A DNA stretch of 64,000 bases, from assembly GCA_025350105.1 (NCBI GenBank), contig JANXYJ010000154.1:19605-83604 (forward strand), in the 5' to 3' direction. The position numbers and the translations under genes are program-made. The notes below the pieces were generated by a model that was given only the letters and a program-made list of their open reading frames with translations, ran no database searches and had not been told where the DNA came from. Source of the DNA: Terriglobia bacterium (GTDB lineage: Bacteria; Acidobacteriota; Terriglobia; Bryobacterales; Bryobacteraceae). Below, piece after piece: positions 29,929-38,719 of this stretch. Each line of letters starts with the position of its first letter. The stretch's first letter is position 1.

Positions 29929-31053
29929 TCAATCCGCTTTCTTACTTGCCGCCGTCACCACCCATAGACTCCGCGGATCTACCAAAAAAATGCGTACTGC
30001 GATCGCCGCCGCCAGCATCATCACGCAAAAAGTCCGCGCGGGTGAGCTCAGTTTCTTCAGCGGACCCTTGCCAATCACCGGATCCAACAGCGCCAACAGA
30101 TACACCAGCACCTGGCCGCCCACGGCCCAGATCCGCCACGGCGCAGGCAGGAAGAAGCCGCTGACGAACATCACCAGCAACAACCATGGCAGCAGTAGCC
30201 GACCCATTTTGTAGGAAACAAAATGGAGCCACATGCGATTGCGAAACGGCATGAGCAAAGACGGAAAGTGCCACAACAACTGATAATTCCCCGCCAGCGT
30301 CCGCACTTTGCGAATAAACTCCGTGTCCACCGACGTAGGCAAATCCCAGGCGATGGCCGATTCGTCAATCACCAGACGATAGCCCTTGAAAAATGCCATT
30401 AGCGGCAGGTACATATCGTCCAATAAAATATCGGCGGGAATCGGCACGAATAATTCGCGGCGGATCGCACATACAGAACCGGTGGCCCCAAACATGGAGT
30501 CGAGCAGCGACAGCTGATTGCGAATCCATTTTTCGAACCGCCAATACAAGCCCACATCCTGCGAGCCCGCCGAATCCCCCACACGAATTTTCAATCCGCC
30601 GCTGACTACACCCACTTGACGATCGGCAAAATTTGCGATCAGGTTGCGAATGCATTCACCATCCAATTCCTGGCGCACGTCGGTAAGGAACAGAATCTCG
30701 CCGTGTGCCTGCGCCGCGCCCGCGTTCAGCGCCAGACACTTGCCGCCGCGCTCCACGCGAATGAGTTTCACCCGCGGATCGGCTGCGGCAATGGCATCGG
30801 TTCTATCTGTCGATCCGTCCGACACCACAATTACGTCAAGCAAATCCTGCGGATAGTTTTGCGCAAACAGCGAGTCTAATTTCCTGGGCAGAAATTTTTC
30901 TCCGTTATAGACCGCGATGATAGCCGTCACGTTCCGCAGCTGAAATTGCTTCTTCACCGGACGGCCAAAGCAGCGTGCCAACAAGCCCAGCAATAGCGGC
31001 CAGCCAAACAAAATGTAAGCGGCAAGAAGCAGCGCGGCTAAGAATAGCCACAT
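29929..31053 (-). CDS. Membrane-bound family 2 glycosyltransferase
   Basis: 374 residues. One N-terminal helix (about 2-22), a GT-A domain with VTAIIAVYNGEKFL, VVSDGSTDRT (nucleotide-sugar/metal binding) and FLTDVRQ, then DDMYLPL as the likely catalytic region, and three to four C-terminal transmembrane helices. This is the architecture of processive or lipid-linked glycan synthases facing the cytoplasm. The ATG shares one base with the stop of the heparinase-like gene (TGATG), so the pair is translationally coupled. Last gene of the minus-strand operon. Confidence 0.88.
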   Translation of the reverse strand: MWLFLAALLLAAYILFGWPLLLGLLARCFGRPVKKQFQLRNVTAIIAVYNGEKFLPRKLDSLFAQNYPQDLLDVIVVSDGSTDRTDAIAAADPRVKLIRVERGGKCLALNAGAAQAHGEILFLTDVRQELDGECIRNLIANFADRQVGVVSGGLKIRVGDSAGSQDVGLYWRFEKWIRNQLSLLDSMFGATGSVCAIRRELFVPIPADILLDDMYLPLMAFFKGYRLVIDESAIAWDLPTSVDTEFIRKVRTLAGNYQLLWHFPSLLMPFRNRMWLHFVSYKMGRLLLPWLLLVMFVSGFFLPAPWRIWAVGGQVLVYLLALLDPVIGKGPLKKLSSPARTFCVMMLAAAIAVRIFLVDPRSLWVVTAASKKAD

Positions 31054-32939
31054 CACAGCGGCCACCGGTCGTACCGTCCTTCCAAGTCGATCGCCGCTGT
31101 TATCACTGCCGGAAACGGCGATCGCAGCCTGGCGCAAAGCGTTGCCGCCGGCTCTTTTGACAGGAACCCGCGCGAGCGCCAACCTGTGCGTCCGCCTTCC
31201 TCCCACGCCACCGATGCCCCCGGATTCAAATGCAGCCGCACGCGCGCGCCCAACTGAAACAGCACCGGCGAAAGCATTTTTATGGGCACACCCATGTGCC
31301 AGAACTGTTCCATCTCGTGATCATCCGTCGTAACAGCGCCAATGCTGGCAAAGCGATCGCGCACAATCAGTAACGCCGGATCGGTCCACGCGATCTCACG
31401 CCGGTGTGTCACTCCGCCATAGCGAATGGTGGCAGCCCATCCTCCTTCCGCCTGCACTTCCGGTTTCGCGGCCCAGCGAAACGGGTTTTGCGGAACCGCC
31501 TGATTGACTCCGTCCGCCCGAGCCGTATTGTGCGCTTCCGTCGAACGAAACCAATCCCGCGCGATAGGATCGGACAGGTAAGTAAACGTGCCAGGGTCGA
31601 GTAGAATCTCTTCGTCACCAACACAAAGCGTGAAAGATAGTAAATCCGCGTGGCTATGCCCCGCTCCGCCAAACCCCATTCCGCCATGTTTGAAGATGAG
31701 ATGGGCGCCGGATCTGGTTGCAACGGTCACACCCGCATCCGGAAAGACTTGCTCGCGGGGAGCTTGGCGTAACGCTGCCGTCAGCTTGGACTCGGCACAC
31801 AACCACCATGCAGCTTGCTCGGCTTCGTCATCGGCGTCTGTATTGCAAGTGCTGTTCAAACAGCTGTCCAATAAATACGACGCCGTGGCCAAACTCGCGC
31901 GGCCAAATTGCGATTTGTCCCCGTAGGGACAGAAGAAACGCCCGCCGTCGTCATCGCCAAAAAATGCCAGTGCCCGTCGGGGGCCCATTAGTGCGGCAAG
32001 ATACGCAGCCATCTTTCGCAGCTTGTCCCTTGCGGCAGCGGGCACAGCACCACCTAAATTCTTTTCTAACGCAAAGTGAAACAGAAACATGTCCAGCGCG
32101 TATACGTGATAGTAGGAGGATTGCTCGAAGTGGCTGCCGTCGGCACGCACTTGAAAATCCAGTTGACGCCCGGTCCAATCGCCGCCGATGCCCCGCCAGC
32201 GCTCGGCCCGCGGCCACTCCGGCAACAACCTTCCCAGGGCATGCAACGCAACCGCCTCCCCCAGCAAGTGCGTGTTGGGAGAAAAATACACGCTCAGATT
32301 CTGCTCCAGAAAACAACCGTGTTGATTCAAAGCTTGCAGGAATGCGCGCGAAAGTTCCGCCGGCATTTTGTCTCCCACCAGATGCTGCAGCCACAGCCAC
32401 GACAGCGCACGAAAGGCCACCTCCAACGAGCTAGCCCAATTGATGCCGCGAACAAACGGATTCTGCTGCAGCCAACTGGCCAACTGCCGCCAGATTTCAT
32501 CCAGGTATTTTTGCTCGCCGCAGCAGGTATATGCCTGCGCCAACAGCACCAGATGCTGATGTCGGCTCAGCTCCCAGATCACTTTGTGATCGCCCGCGGC
32601 CGCAAAATTCAAATAGGGAATGCGCCGGAAATACTTCGCCGCTGTGGTGATTCCGCTCACCTGATCCCGCCGCCAGTCGAAGTCCTGCCCCAGCTCCAGC
32701 GTCAGCCCCAGCAGTGGGTAGCGGCCCGCCAAAATCTGATCCGCCGTGTCGACAAGTGAAGCGACGAACTCAGTCTTACTCAATCGCTGTGCAACTTGCG
32801 CCGGTGAAGGCAACCCCACGAGTGGCGAAGGCGCCGTAGGCGCAACCAACCGCGGAGCACGAACGAAGAACCACGCGTTCGCCGCTTCTTGTTTCAAACG
32901 GAAACGGATTTCGGCGGGGCTAAGCGTGCGCACTATCAC
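31053..32939 (-). CDS. Heparinase II/III family protein
   Basis: 628 residues, soluble. N-terminal helical toroid (about 60-330) including RGINWASSLEVAFR and YFSPNTHLLGEA with the family's catalytic-site Asn and His, then the C-terminal beta-sandwich with GGMGFGGAGHSHADLLSF, where the H-x-H-AD motif is typical of heparinase II/III. Homologues in exopolysaccharide loci are predicted polysaccharide lyases that trim or turn over the polymer. No signal peptide is obvious, which leaves its compartment unclear. Coupled to GT2 downstream and 18 bases from the GT4 stop upstream. Confidence 0.88.
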   Translation of the reverse strand: MIVRTLSPAEIRFRLKQEAANAWFFVRAPRLVAPTAPSPLVGLPSPAQVAQRLSKTEFVASLVDTADQILAGRYPLLGLTLELGQDFDWRRDQVSGITTAAKYFRRIPYLNFAAAGDHKVIWELSRHQHLVLLAQAYTCCGEQKYLDEIWRQLASWLQQNPFVRGINWASSLEVAFRALSWLWLQHLVGDKMPAELSRAFLQALNQHGCFLEQNLSVYFSPNTHLLGEAVALHALGRLLPEWPRAERWRGIGGDWTGRQLDFQVRADGSHFEQSSYYHVYALDMFLFHFALEKNLGGAVPAAARDKLRKMAAYLAALMGPRRALAFFGDDDGGRFFCPYGDKSQFGRASLATASYLLDSCLNSTCNTDADDEAEQAAWWLCAESKLTAALRQAPREQVFPDAGVTVATRSGAHLIFKHGGMGFGGAGHSHADLLSFTLCVGDEEILLDPGTFTYLSDPIARDWFRSTEAHNTARADGVNQAVPQNPFRWAAKPEVQAEGGWAATIRYGGVTHRREIAWTDPALLIVRDRFASIGAVTTDDHEMEQFWHMGVPIKMLSPVLFQLGARVRLHLNPGASVAWEEGGRTGWRSRGFLSKEPAATLCARLRSPFPAVITAAIDLEGRYDRWPL

Positions 32940-32957
32940 ACTCTAACGCGCGGCCGC

Positions 32958-34166
32958 TCACCTCAGCATCTCCTCAAACTGCAAGCTGAAGGCGTCCCAA
33001 CCGAAATTGTCCTTCACCAATGTAAAAGCCGCATCCGCGATTTCCCGTGTCCGCGCCGGAGCGGCCAGTAACCGCAGACATGCATCGGCAAAGGCTTGCG
33101 CACTGTCGGCCAGCACAATGTCGCGCCCGTCGTTGACCGGCAACCCCTCCGCGCCAATGGTCGTCGAGATCACCGGAACTCCCGCGGCCATCGATTCGAA
33201 AATCTTTAACCGTGTGCCGCCACCTACCTTCAAGGGAACGATTGAGACTTGCGCTCCCCATAGATACGGCCGAACGTCCGGCACCGTGCCCGTAACCGCA
33301 ATTCGAGGATCCCGCAAGGCCAGCGCCTCCACCGCTGGCGACGGTTTGCGGCCCACAATTGCCACCGTAGTCGCCGGCCGCCGCGCGTGGATCAGCGGCA
33401 GAATTTCCGCGGCCAGCCACTGCACCCCGTCCACGTTAGGCATCCAATCCATCGATCCGATGAACACCAGATCAAACTTCTTGACCGCCGTTGCTTCAGG
33501 CGGATGAAAATAATCCAGATCGACACCCGTCGCAACCGCGCGCACGTCTTTCACCCCATACAATTCGCGCATCATTTTTGCATCGGCTTCGGAAACCGCA
33601 ATCACCCGGCGTACTGCCGCGCACACTTTGTGTTCGTAGGCGGACATGCGTTGGGCCTGCAGCTTGAAGTAAATTCGCTTGGCCAACGAAGTCGCCTGTT
33701 CCGCATGGCGATGCCAGATCATCGCCTCCACATTGTGCTGAAACAGTACGCAATCTTTCAGTTCGGGTAGATTCGGCGCGGGAAAGAGAAAGTCGCAAAC
33801 CACTGCGTCGAATCTATACTGCGCGCACACTTGGACGATCTTTTCTCGCATCGCGCCGGATCGCCAGCGGTTCACGGCCACAGGCATCGGCGAAATCAGA
33901 CCGTTGGCCAATTGCATCAAGAACGCTGGCGAAGTCAGGCTTTTTTGCGGCGGATGGTGCGGCACTGCATAAAATTGCGTGGAGTATTCATGGGCCCGCT
34001 TCGGCCCCTCAGGCGAGGCTTGGTCTTGCAATGACTCGGCATCTTCAAAACAAATGTAGTGAACTTCGTGCCGCGCATGCAGGCGCCGCAGCATCTCCAG
34101 CGTCCGAATCTGCCCGCCGCGCGTAGTGGGATGCAGAAAATCTGTCTTAATCCAAAGAATCTTCAT
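32958..34166 (-). CDS. Family 4 glycosyltransferase (EPS-associated)
   Basis: 402 residues, GT-B fold. The start KILWIKTDFLHPTTRGGQIR and VVCDFLFPAPNLP resemble the glycosyltransferase subfamily found in exosortase/EPS loci; the C-terminal half has GVDLDYFHP, GSMDWMPNVDG, and the donor-binding PLKVGGGTRLKIFESMA with the conserved E. I chose the ATG at 34166; an upstream open extension to 34262 overlaps the preceding gene. No Shine-Dalgarno is evident; 31 bases follow the asparagine synthase-type stop. Confidence 0.88.
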   Translation of the reverse strand: MKILWIKTDFLHPTTRGGQIRTLEMLRRLHARHEVHYICFEDAESLQDQASPEGPKRAHEYSTQFYAVPHHPPQKSLTSPAFLMQLANGLISPMPVAVNRWRSGAMREKIVQVCAQYRFDAVVCDFLFPAPNLPELKDCVLFQHNVEAMIWHRHAEQATSLAKRIYFKLQAQRMSAYEHKVCAAVRRVIAVSEADAKMMRELYGVKDVRAVATGVDLDYFHPPEATAVKKFDLVFIGSMDWMPNVDGVQWLAAEILPLIHARRPATTVAIVGRKPSPAVEALALRDPRIAVTGTVPDVRPYLWGAQVSIVPLKVGGGTRLKIFESMAAGVPVISTTIGAEGLPVNDGRDIVLADSAQAFADACLRLLAAPARTREIADAAFTLVKDNFGWDAFSLQFEEMLR

Positions 34167-34197
34167 GAAGTGAGGAGATGAAGTGGCGGCCAGGAGA

Positions 34198-36102
34198 TTA
34201 TGACGACACCGGCAGTGCGTACAGTTCCTCACGCACGCGCTTGCCTGTGATGAACAGCTCACCCCAAATTTGCAGGTTGATCAACCGCCACAACCGTTCT
34301 GACGCGTCTTCGACTTTGTTGCGATGCCGATCCACCAGTTGCTTCACCTGCGCCGGATCCATCACGCCGGCCACAAAGCTACTTCGCTGGTAAAGCCCGT
34401 CCAGCAATGGCGTGGTGGCAGGATGCAGCAGCCATTGGTTCAGCGGCGTGGGGAAGCCCATCTTGGGCCGGTAAATAATGTTGCGGGGCAGCAAATCCTC
34501 CACCGCCTTCTTCAAAATGTATTTTTGCGTGCCGCCATGGATCTTCAAACGATCCGGAACGCGCGCAGCGAACTCCACGAACGTATGATCCAGAAACGGC
34601 ACACGGCTTTCAAGCGACGCAGCCATGCTCATCTGATCCTGTTTCATCAATAGCTCCACCAGATAAGTTTTCTGATCGGCGTACAGCAAGCGCGACAGCT
34701 CCGAAGCAGCGCCAAATTTGTTGTAATGCCCTAAATAGGTCTGATACGCCGCAGGGTCTGACGAAGGAAACGCGGTATAAAAACTGTCGAGAAAAAGCGA
34801 CTGCAGACTATCTCCGCGGCCAATCATGGTGTGATTCAGTTTGCGCCGTAGCGCGGCCGATAGCAGGCTTGACGTGCCTACCCAATTCCTCAATCCCGTG
34901 CGAAGCGGTTGCGGGATCGCGCGGTAAAACGGCAACACTCGGTTTTGCAGCTGTTGCCACCGATAGCGTTCGTATCCGCCGAAAAGCTCGTCGGCCCCTT
35001 CGCCGGTCAGCACCACTTTCACTTTTTGCACTGCCAGCCGCGCCACGAAATTCAACGCCACGCTGGAAGGCCAGGCGATTGGTTCATCCTCATGCCAAAT
35101 CATTTGCGGCAGCGCGCCGAAAAAATCGTCGCGGCCAATCACGATTTCATGATGCGTCGTACCCAGTGATTTGGCCACCTCGGCCGCATACGACAACTCA
35201 CTGAAGGCCGCTTCTTGGTAGCCGACTGAAAAAGTCTGCAACGGCCCACCGGTAATCCGCCGGACCAAAGCCGCAATCGCGCTGGAATCCACGCCGCCAC
35301 TTAAGAACATTCCCAGCGGCACGTCGCTCATCAAACGCATGCGCACGGTTTCTTCCAACCGCTGGCGCGTTTCGGCAATCCAATCCGCGTCGCTGCGTTT
35401 TTCCGGTTCTTCCGGCGGCGCCGGCGCATCCCAATATTGGCGAATCTCCAATTTGGGCTCATCCCCGGCTAGCGTTAGTGTCAGCGTGTGGCCCGGCATC
35501 AGTTTCCGAATGCCCTGAAACAAAGTCTGCTCACCACTCATGTAGCCGAATGCCAAATACTCGGGAAACAATTGTTCAGCAGGACGGGTGGAAATTTCCG
35601 GATGCTGCAGCAGCGCCTTGATCTCGCTGGCAAACGCAAACAGCTTCCCGTCCCAGTAATAGTAGAAGGGCTTGATGCCTAAACGATCCCGCGCGCAAAA
35701 CAAGGTGCGCTTCGCGCCGTCCCAAATGGCAAACGCAAACATGCCACGAAAGCGTTCCACCGCAGCCGGGCCGAACTGTTCATAGGCGTGCAGTATGGTT
35801 TCGGTATCGCAGTGCGACGCATAGCGATGCCCCGCCGCTTCCAGTTCAGGGCGAATGCTGGCGTGATTGAAAACCTCGCCGTTATAGATAATCCACTTCG
35901 TCCGGTCCTCGTTCGGCAAGGGCTGATGCCCGCCGGCGACGTCAATAATGCTCAGCCGGCGGTGGCCCAAGTAAGCCAAATCGTCGGAATAGTAACCATT
36001 GTCGTCAGGCCCACGGTGCGCGATGATCTGCGTCATGCGCTCCAGAACAGGGCGCAGCCCAGATCGGGGTTGCCGGACCACAAATCCGGCGATGCCACAC
36101 AT
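34198..36102 (-). CDS. Asparagine synthase-type amidotransferase 2 (EPS-associated)
   Basis: 634 residues. Starts MCGIAGFV (Cys2 nucleophile), fixing the ATG at 36102. Glutaminase domain with RLSIIDVAGGHQP, synthetase domain with LSGGVDSSAI near residue 266 and TGEGADELFGGYERY. It resembles the amidotransferase subfamily encoded in exosortase A exopolysaccharide loci, thought to amidate the glycan or an associated precursor. It lies in the middle of the minus-strand operon hydrolase-amidotransferase-GT4-heparinase-GT2. Its presence beside the divergent asnB-like gene means two such enzymes in one locus. Confidence 0.88.
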   Translation of the reverse strand: MCGIAGFVVRQPRSGLRPVLERMTQIIAHRGPDDNGYYSDDLAYLGHRRLSIIDVAGGHQPLPNEDRTKWIIYNGEVFNHASIRPELEAAGHRYASHCDTETILHAYEQFGPAAVERFRGMFAFAIWDGAKRTLFCARDRLGIKPFYYYWDGKLFAFASEIKALLQHPEISTRPAEQLFPEYLAFGYMSGEQTLFQGIRKLMPGHTLTLTLAGDEPKLEIRQYWDAPAPPEEPEKRSDADWIAETRQRLEETVRMRLMSDVPLGMFLSGGVDSSAIAALVRRITGGPLQTFSVGYQEAAFSELSYAAEVAKSLGTTHHEIVIGRDDFFGALPQMIWHEDEPIAWPSSVALNFVARLAVQKVKVVLTGEGADELFGGYERYRWQQLQNRVLPFYRAIPQPLRTGLRNWVGTSSLLSAALRRKLNHTMIGRGDSLQSLFLDSFYTAFPSSDPAAYQTYLGHYNKFGAASELSRLLYADQKTYLVELLMKQDQMSMAASLESRVPFLDHTFVEFAARVPDRLKIHGGTQKYILKKAVEDLLPRNIIYRPKMGFPTPLNQWLLHPATTPLLDGLYQRSSFVAGVMDPAQVKQLVDRHRNKVEDASERLWRLINLQIWGELFITGKRVREELYALPVSS

Positions 36103-36145
36103 AAGAACCAGTTTAGCGGGTTTGCGGCGCCGCCCCAAGCCGTGA

Positions 36146-37222
36146 CTACAAGTTCCGCTTGAGAAAACTAATAATGTGATAGCCGTCCATGAACTTGAAG
36201 GGCGTTTTGCCCGTGGTGTAATGCCCGCAGGGCAGCACCACAGCTTTGTGATTGATCTCCAGCTCTTTGGCCTTTTTTAGCACTTCTTCGGAAAAATGCC
36301 AAGGGAAAGTGGTGTCGTAGCGCGCCACGATGAACAACGACCGCTTTTCTTTCATCCGTGCAAAGCGGTCAATGTAATACGGCGGGCTGATGACCTTCCA
36401 CGCATCTCTCAGTTCGTCCAAACTGAGTGCCCCCTGCAAACTCTCCTTGATATGGGCGGATGACAAGCCCTCCCACACCACATCGGCAAAATAAGTGGAG
36501 CAGTGGTTAAATACATTTACGTTGATCCGCGGGTCATGCGTGCTGGCCAAAAACGCGTAGCAGGACCCCAAGCTGGTCCCGCAGACACCAATTCTTTCGT
36601 AGCCTTGCGAAAGCAGCCAATCCACGGCGCTGCGTGTGTCGATCACTCCCTGCCGGGTGGCATCAATCGTCCGCGCCACGTTCGCCGAGACAGCGTAGTC
36701 GGCTCGCTTCAATTCTGCCGGCATCCGGTAGTCGTGATACGGCGTGCTTAGGCGCAAAGCCGAAATCCCAAACTTGGCCATACCGACGCACAACCCTGCA
36801 TGTTGCCCCGCGGAAGCATTCCAGTGCGGCAGAACGATGCAGGCAACCTTCTTTCGGCCAGCCTTTTCCTCAGCCGGAAACCACTGCCCGTGCACCAAAT
36901 TGTTTTCCGGATACGGCGTATGCACCGCGCTGGTGAACCGCAGAAAGGGCTTCGCTTCTCCGCCTACGTCAAGACGATCAACCCGGAAATCGCGCGGCGT
37001 TTCGTAGGCAAAGAAATCATCGCTTGCCTCCAGCGCCCGCTCGCTCAACTTCCGCAAATAATCCGCCGGGGTGTGCCCGTTGCGAGGATAATTCTCCGCC
37101 GCCGGCCAACCCTCGGTCCAATCCAAACCCCAGTCAAAAGGCCGCACCACGCGGTCGGTGGCCGCCGAACACAGACGGCCCTCCCAGTCATACATCCAGC
37201 TAGCGTAAAGTTTTTCCAGCAA
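36146..37222 (-). CDS. Alpha/beta hydrolase family protein
   Basis: 358 residues, no signal peptide. The nucleophile elbow is GTSLG (in GVCGTSLGSC) near residue 216; a likely acid is the Asp of ARYDTTF and the His is in LPCGHYTTG. The N-terminal ~100 residues are an extra domain rich in aromatic residues. This matches uncharacterised hydrolases in acidobacterial and planctomycete genomes. First gene of the minus-strand polysaccharide operon, so it may act on a glycan ester; that is inference from position. Confidence 0.75.
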   Translation of the reverse strand: MLEKLYASWMYDWEGRLCSAATDRVVRPFDWGLDWTEGWPAAENYPRNGHTPADYLRKLSERALEASDDFFAYETPRDFRVDRLDVGGEAKPFLRFTSAVHTPYPENNLVHGQWFPAEEKAGRKKVACIVLPHWNASAGQHAGLCVGMAKFGISALRLSTPYHDYRMPAELKRADYAVSANVARTIDATRQGVIDTRSAVDWLLSQGYERIGVCGTSLGSCYAFLASTHDPRINVNVFNHCSTYFADVVWEGLSSAHIKESLQGALSLDELRDAWKVISPPYYIDRFARMKEKRSLFIVARYDTTFPWHFSEEVLKKAKELEINHKAVVLPCGHYTTGKTPFKFMDGYHIISFLKRNL

Positions 37223-37339
37223 ATAACTAAGTTAGCAGGCGGCCTGTGCACTTGAAAAGACAAGCCTTGCGAACGGCGAACATATGGCGCTGAACGGGTA
37301 CAAGCCGTGGGGTGAACGGAGAAAGGTCGTGGGTGAGAG

Positions 37340-37395
37340 AAAAAAGCGCGCCAGCGCCAACGCCAACTCCGACACTGGCACTGCCACCGGCGCGC
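37340..37395 (-). terminator. Rho-independent terminator with a very long stem
   Basis: On the minus strand the arms starting GCGCGCC (37395 down) and ending GGCGCGC (37346) pair over about 22 positions with one mismatch if G-U pairs are allowed, followed by T6 (37345-37340). It ends transcription from the PilZ gene before the polysaccharide operon. The gap 37223-37471 contains nothing else I accept. Confidence 0.75.
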
Positions 37396-37471
37396 ATGAA
37401 GGGTGTAACAAGGAGAAAAAACAGGAGAAAGAACAAGGACAAAAGCCGGACAAAATCGAAAAGCTGAAAGC

Positions 37472-37900
37472 CTATTGAACCGCCAGTCGGCCCGCCGCGG
37501 CCCCCGCCGATTGCGTGCGAAACTCGTATTGCTGGATTTCCACGGCCGCATAGCCATGTTCGTAGCGCACCACCCGCCCACGCGCCACCAACTTCAGCGC
37601 CACTTTGTTGTTCAATTGCGCAGGCCAACTAATCGCCAATTCCAGGCGACGGCCAGGCAACAACATCTGGCTTGAGGTAATCAGCACGCCGGAGCTGGAC
37701 ATGTTAATCGTCTTTCCTTCGCCGGTTTCATCCCCACCGCGCCGGTTCATCACGCTGAACTTCACTTCGCGGTCCATTGGAAAGCGGTCTGAGCTTCGGC
37801 GGTCTGTTTGTTGGTTATGATTGGCCAGTTGGTTATTGTTCGCGCTCACTTGGTTGCTACCTCGCAAAGCAAGTTTCTCCCACCGGCCGCATCGCAACAA
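37472..37900 (-). CDS. PilZ domain protein
   Basis: 142 residues from the ATG at 37900; GTGs further in are possible starts, as the first 30 residues are polar and poorly ordered. The PilZ c-di-GMP site is recognisable: RRSSDRF supplies the arginine-rich RxxxR segment and TINMSSSGVLI the D/NxSxxG motif; a beta barrel follows (LELAISWPAQL, VARGRVVRYE). A stand-alone c-di-GMP receptor just upstream of the polysaccharide operon is suggestive of control of EPS or motility, but a terminator separates them. Confidence 0.85.
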   Translation of the reverse strand: MLRCGRWEKLALRGSNQVSANNNQLANHNQQTDRRSSDRFPMDREVKFSVMNRRGGDETGEGKTINMSSSGVLITSSQMLLPGRRLELAISWPAQLNNKVALKLVARGRVVRYEHGYAAVEIQQYEFRTQSAGAAAGRLAVQ

Positions 37901-38034
37901 TAGAGTTTACGGTCTAATCAGGGGCAGTACGAACTTCCCGCTAGTTAGTACTACTTTGCCCACCGCAAGCGGCCCTAGAGTACTATCGGCATGTGCGTGG
38001 CGGCGTAAATGGCAAATCGGACCTGGGAGTCTTT

Positions 38035-38706
38035 TTAACCCAGTACCGCCGGCCGCGCCGTTTGCTTTGCGTGGGCCCGCGATCGCAAAATTTGAATCAA
38101 CACTGGCACCACGCTCACCAGTACGATTCCAATCACCACTTTTTCAAAGTGTTGCCGAATAAAAGCAAACTTGCCCAGATAAAACCCCGCCAAGGTCATG
38201 GAGACCACCCAGCCCACGCCGCCAATCACGTTGAAAGAAACGAAGCGCCCGTACGGCATGCGGCCCACTCCCGCCATGAACGGCGCGAAGGTGCGGACGA
38301 TAGGCACAAACTTGGCGTAAATCAAAGTTTTGCCACCATGTTTTTCGTAGAATTCCTGCGTGCGCGTGATGTATTCGCGCTTAAACAGCCGTGAATCGGG
38401 CCGCGCAAAAATGCTGGGGCCGGCCCTGTGGCCCAAGAAGTACCCGCTTTGGTCACCAAGGATCGAGGCGACCACCAGCACCAAGCAGATCTGCACAATG
38501 TCCAAGCCGCCTGCGCCGGCCACTACGCCCACGGTGAACAACAGCGAGTCGCCGGGCAGGAACAACCCCACCAGCAATCCAGTTTCGGCGAATACAATCC
38601 CCGCCAGCAGAGCGTACCCCAGCCAGCCGGTGATCACTTGAGACAACAAGTGGATCAACTGGTCCGGGTTAGTGAGGCTGTGCCAGACTTGCAGAACGGT
38701 TTGCAC
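38035..38706 (-). CDS. DedA/SNARE-associated family membrane protein
   Basis: 223 residues from the GTG at 38706. Five or so membrane segments and the family motifs: ETGLLVGLFLPGDSLLF, the GDQSGYFLGHRAG segment, and FVPIVRTFAPFMAGVGRMPYGRFV with the conserved basic residue pair. DedA proteins recycle undecaprenyl phosphate or phospholipids across the inner membrane. The start lies 13 bases after the stop of the PpiD-like gene, so they are probably cotranscribed; a longer open frame upstream would overlap that gene. Confidence 0.9.
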   Translation of the reverse strand: MQTVLQVWHSLTNPDQLIHLLSQVITGWLGYALLAGIVFAETGLLVGLFLPGDSLLFTVGVVAGAGGLDIVQICLVLVVASILGDQSGYFLGHRAGPSIFARPDSRLFKREYITRTQEFYEKHGGKTLIYAKFVPIVRTFAPFMAGVGRMPYGRFVSFNVIGGVGWVVSMTLAGFYLGKFAFIRQHFEKVVIGIVLVSVVPVLIQILRSRAHAKQTARPAVLG

Positions 38707-38719
38707 TAAAGCATGCCCA

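Noticed and set aside
37284..37478. 64-codon lysine-rich plus-strand open frame
   Set aside because: It is made by the terminator hairpin and purine-rich sequence read backwards; no ribosome-binding site or family resemblance.
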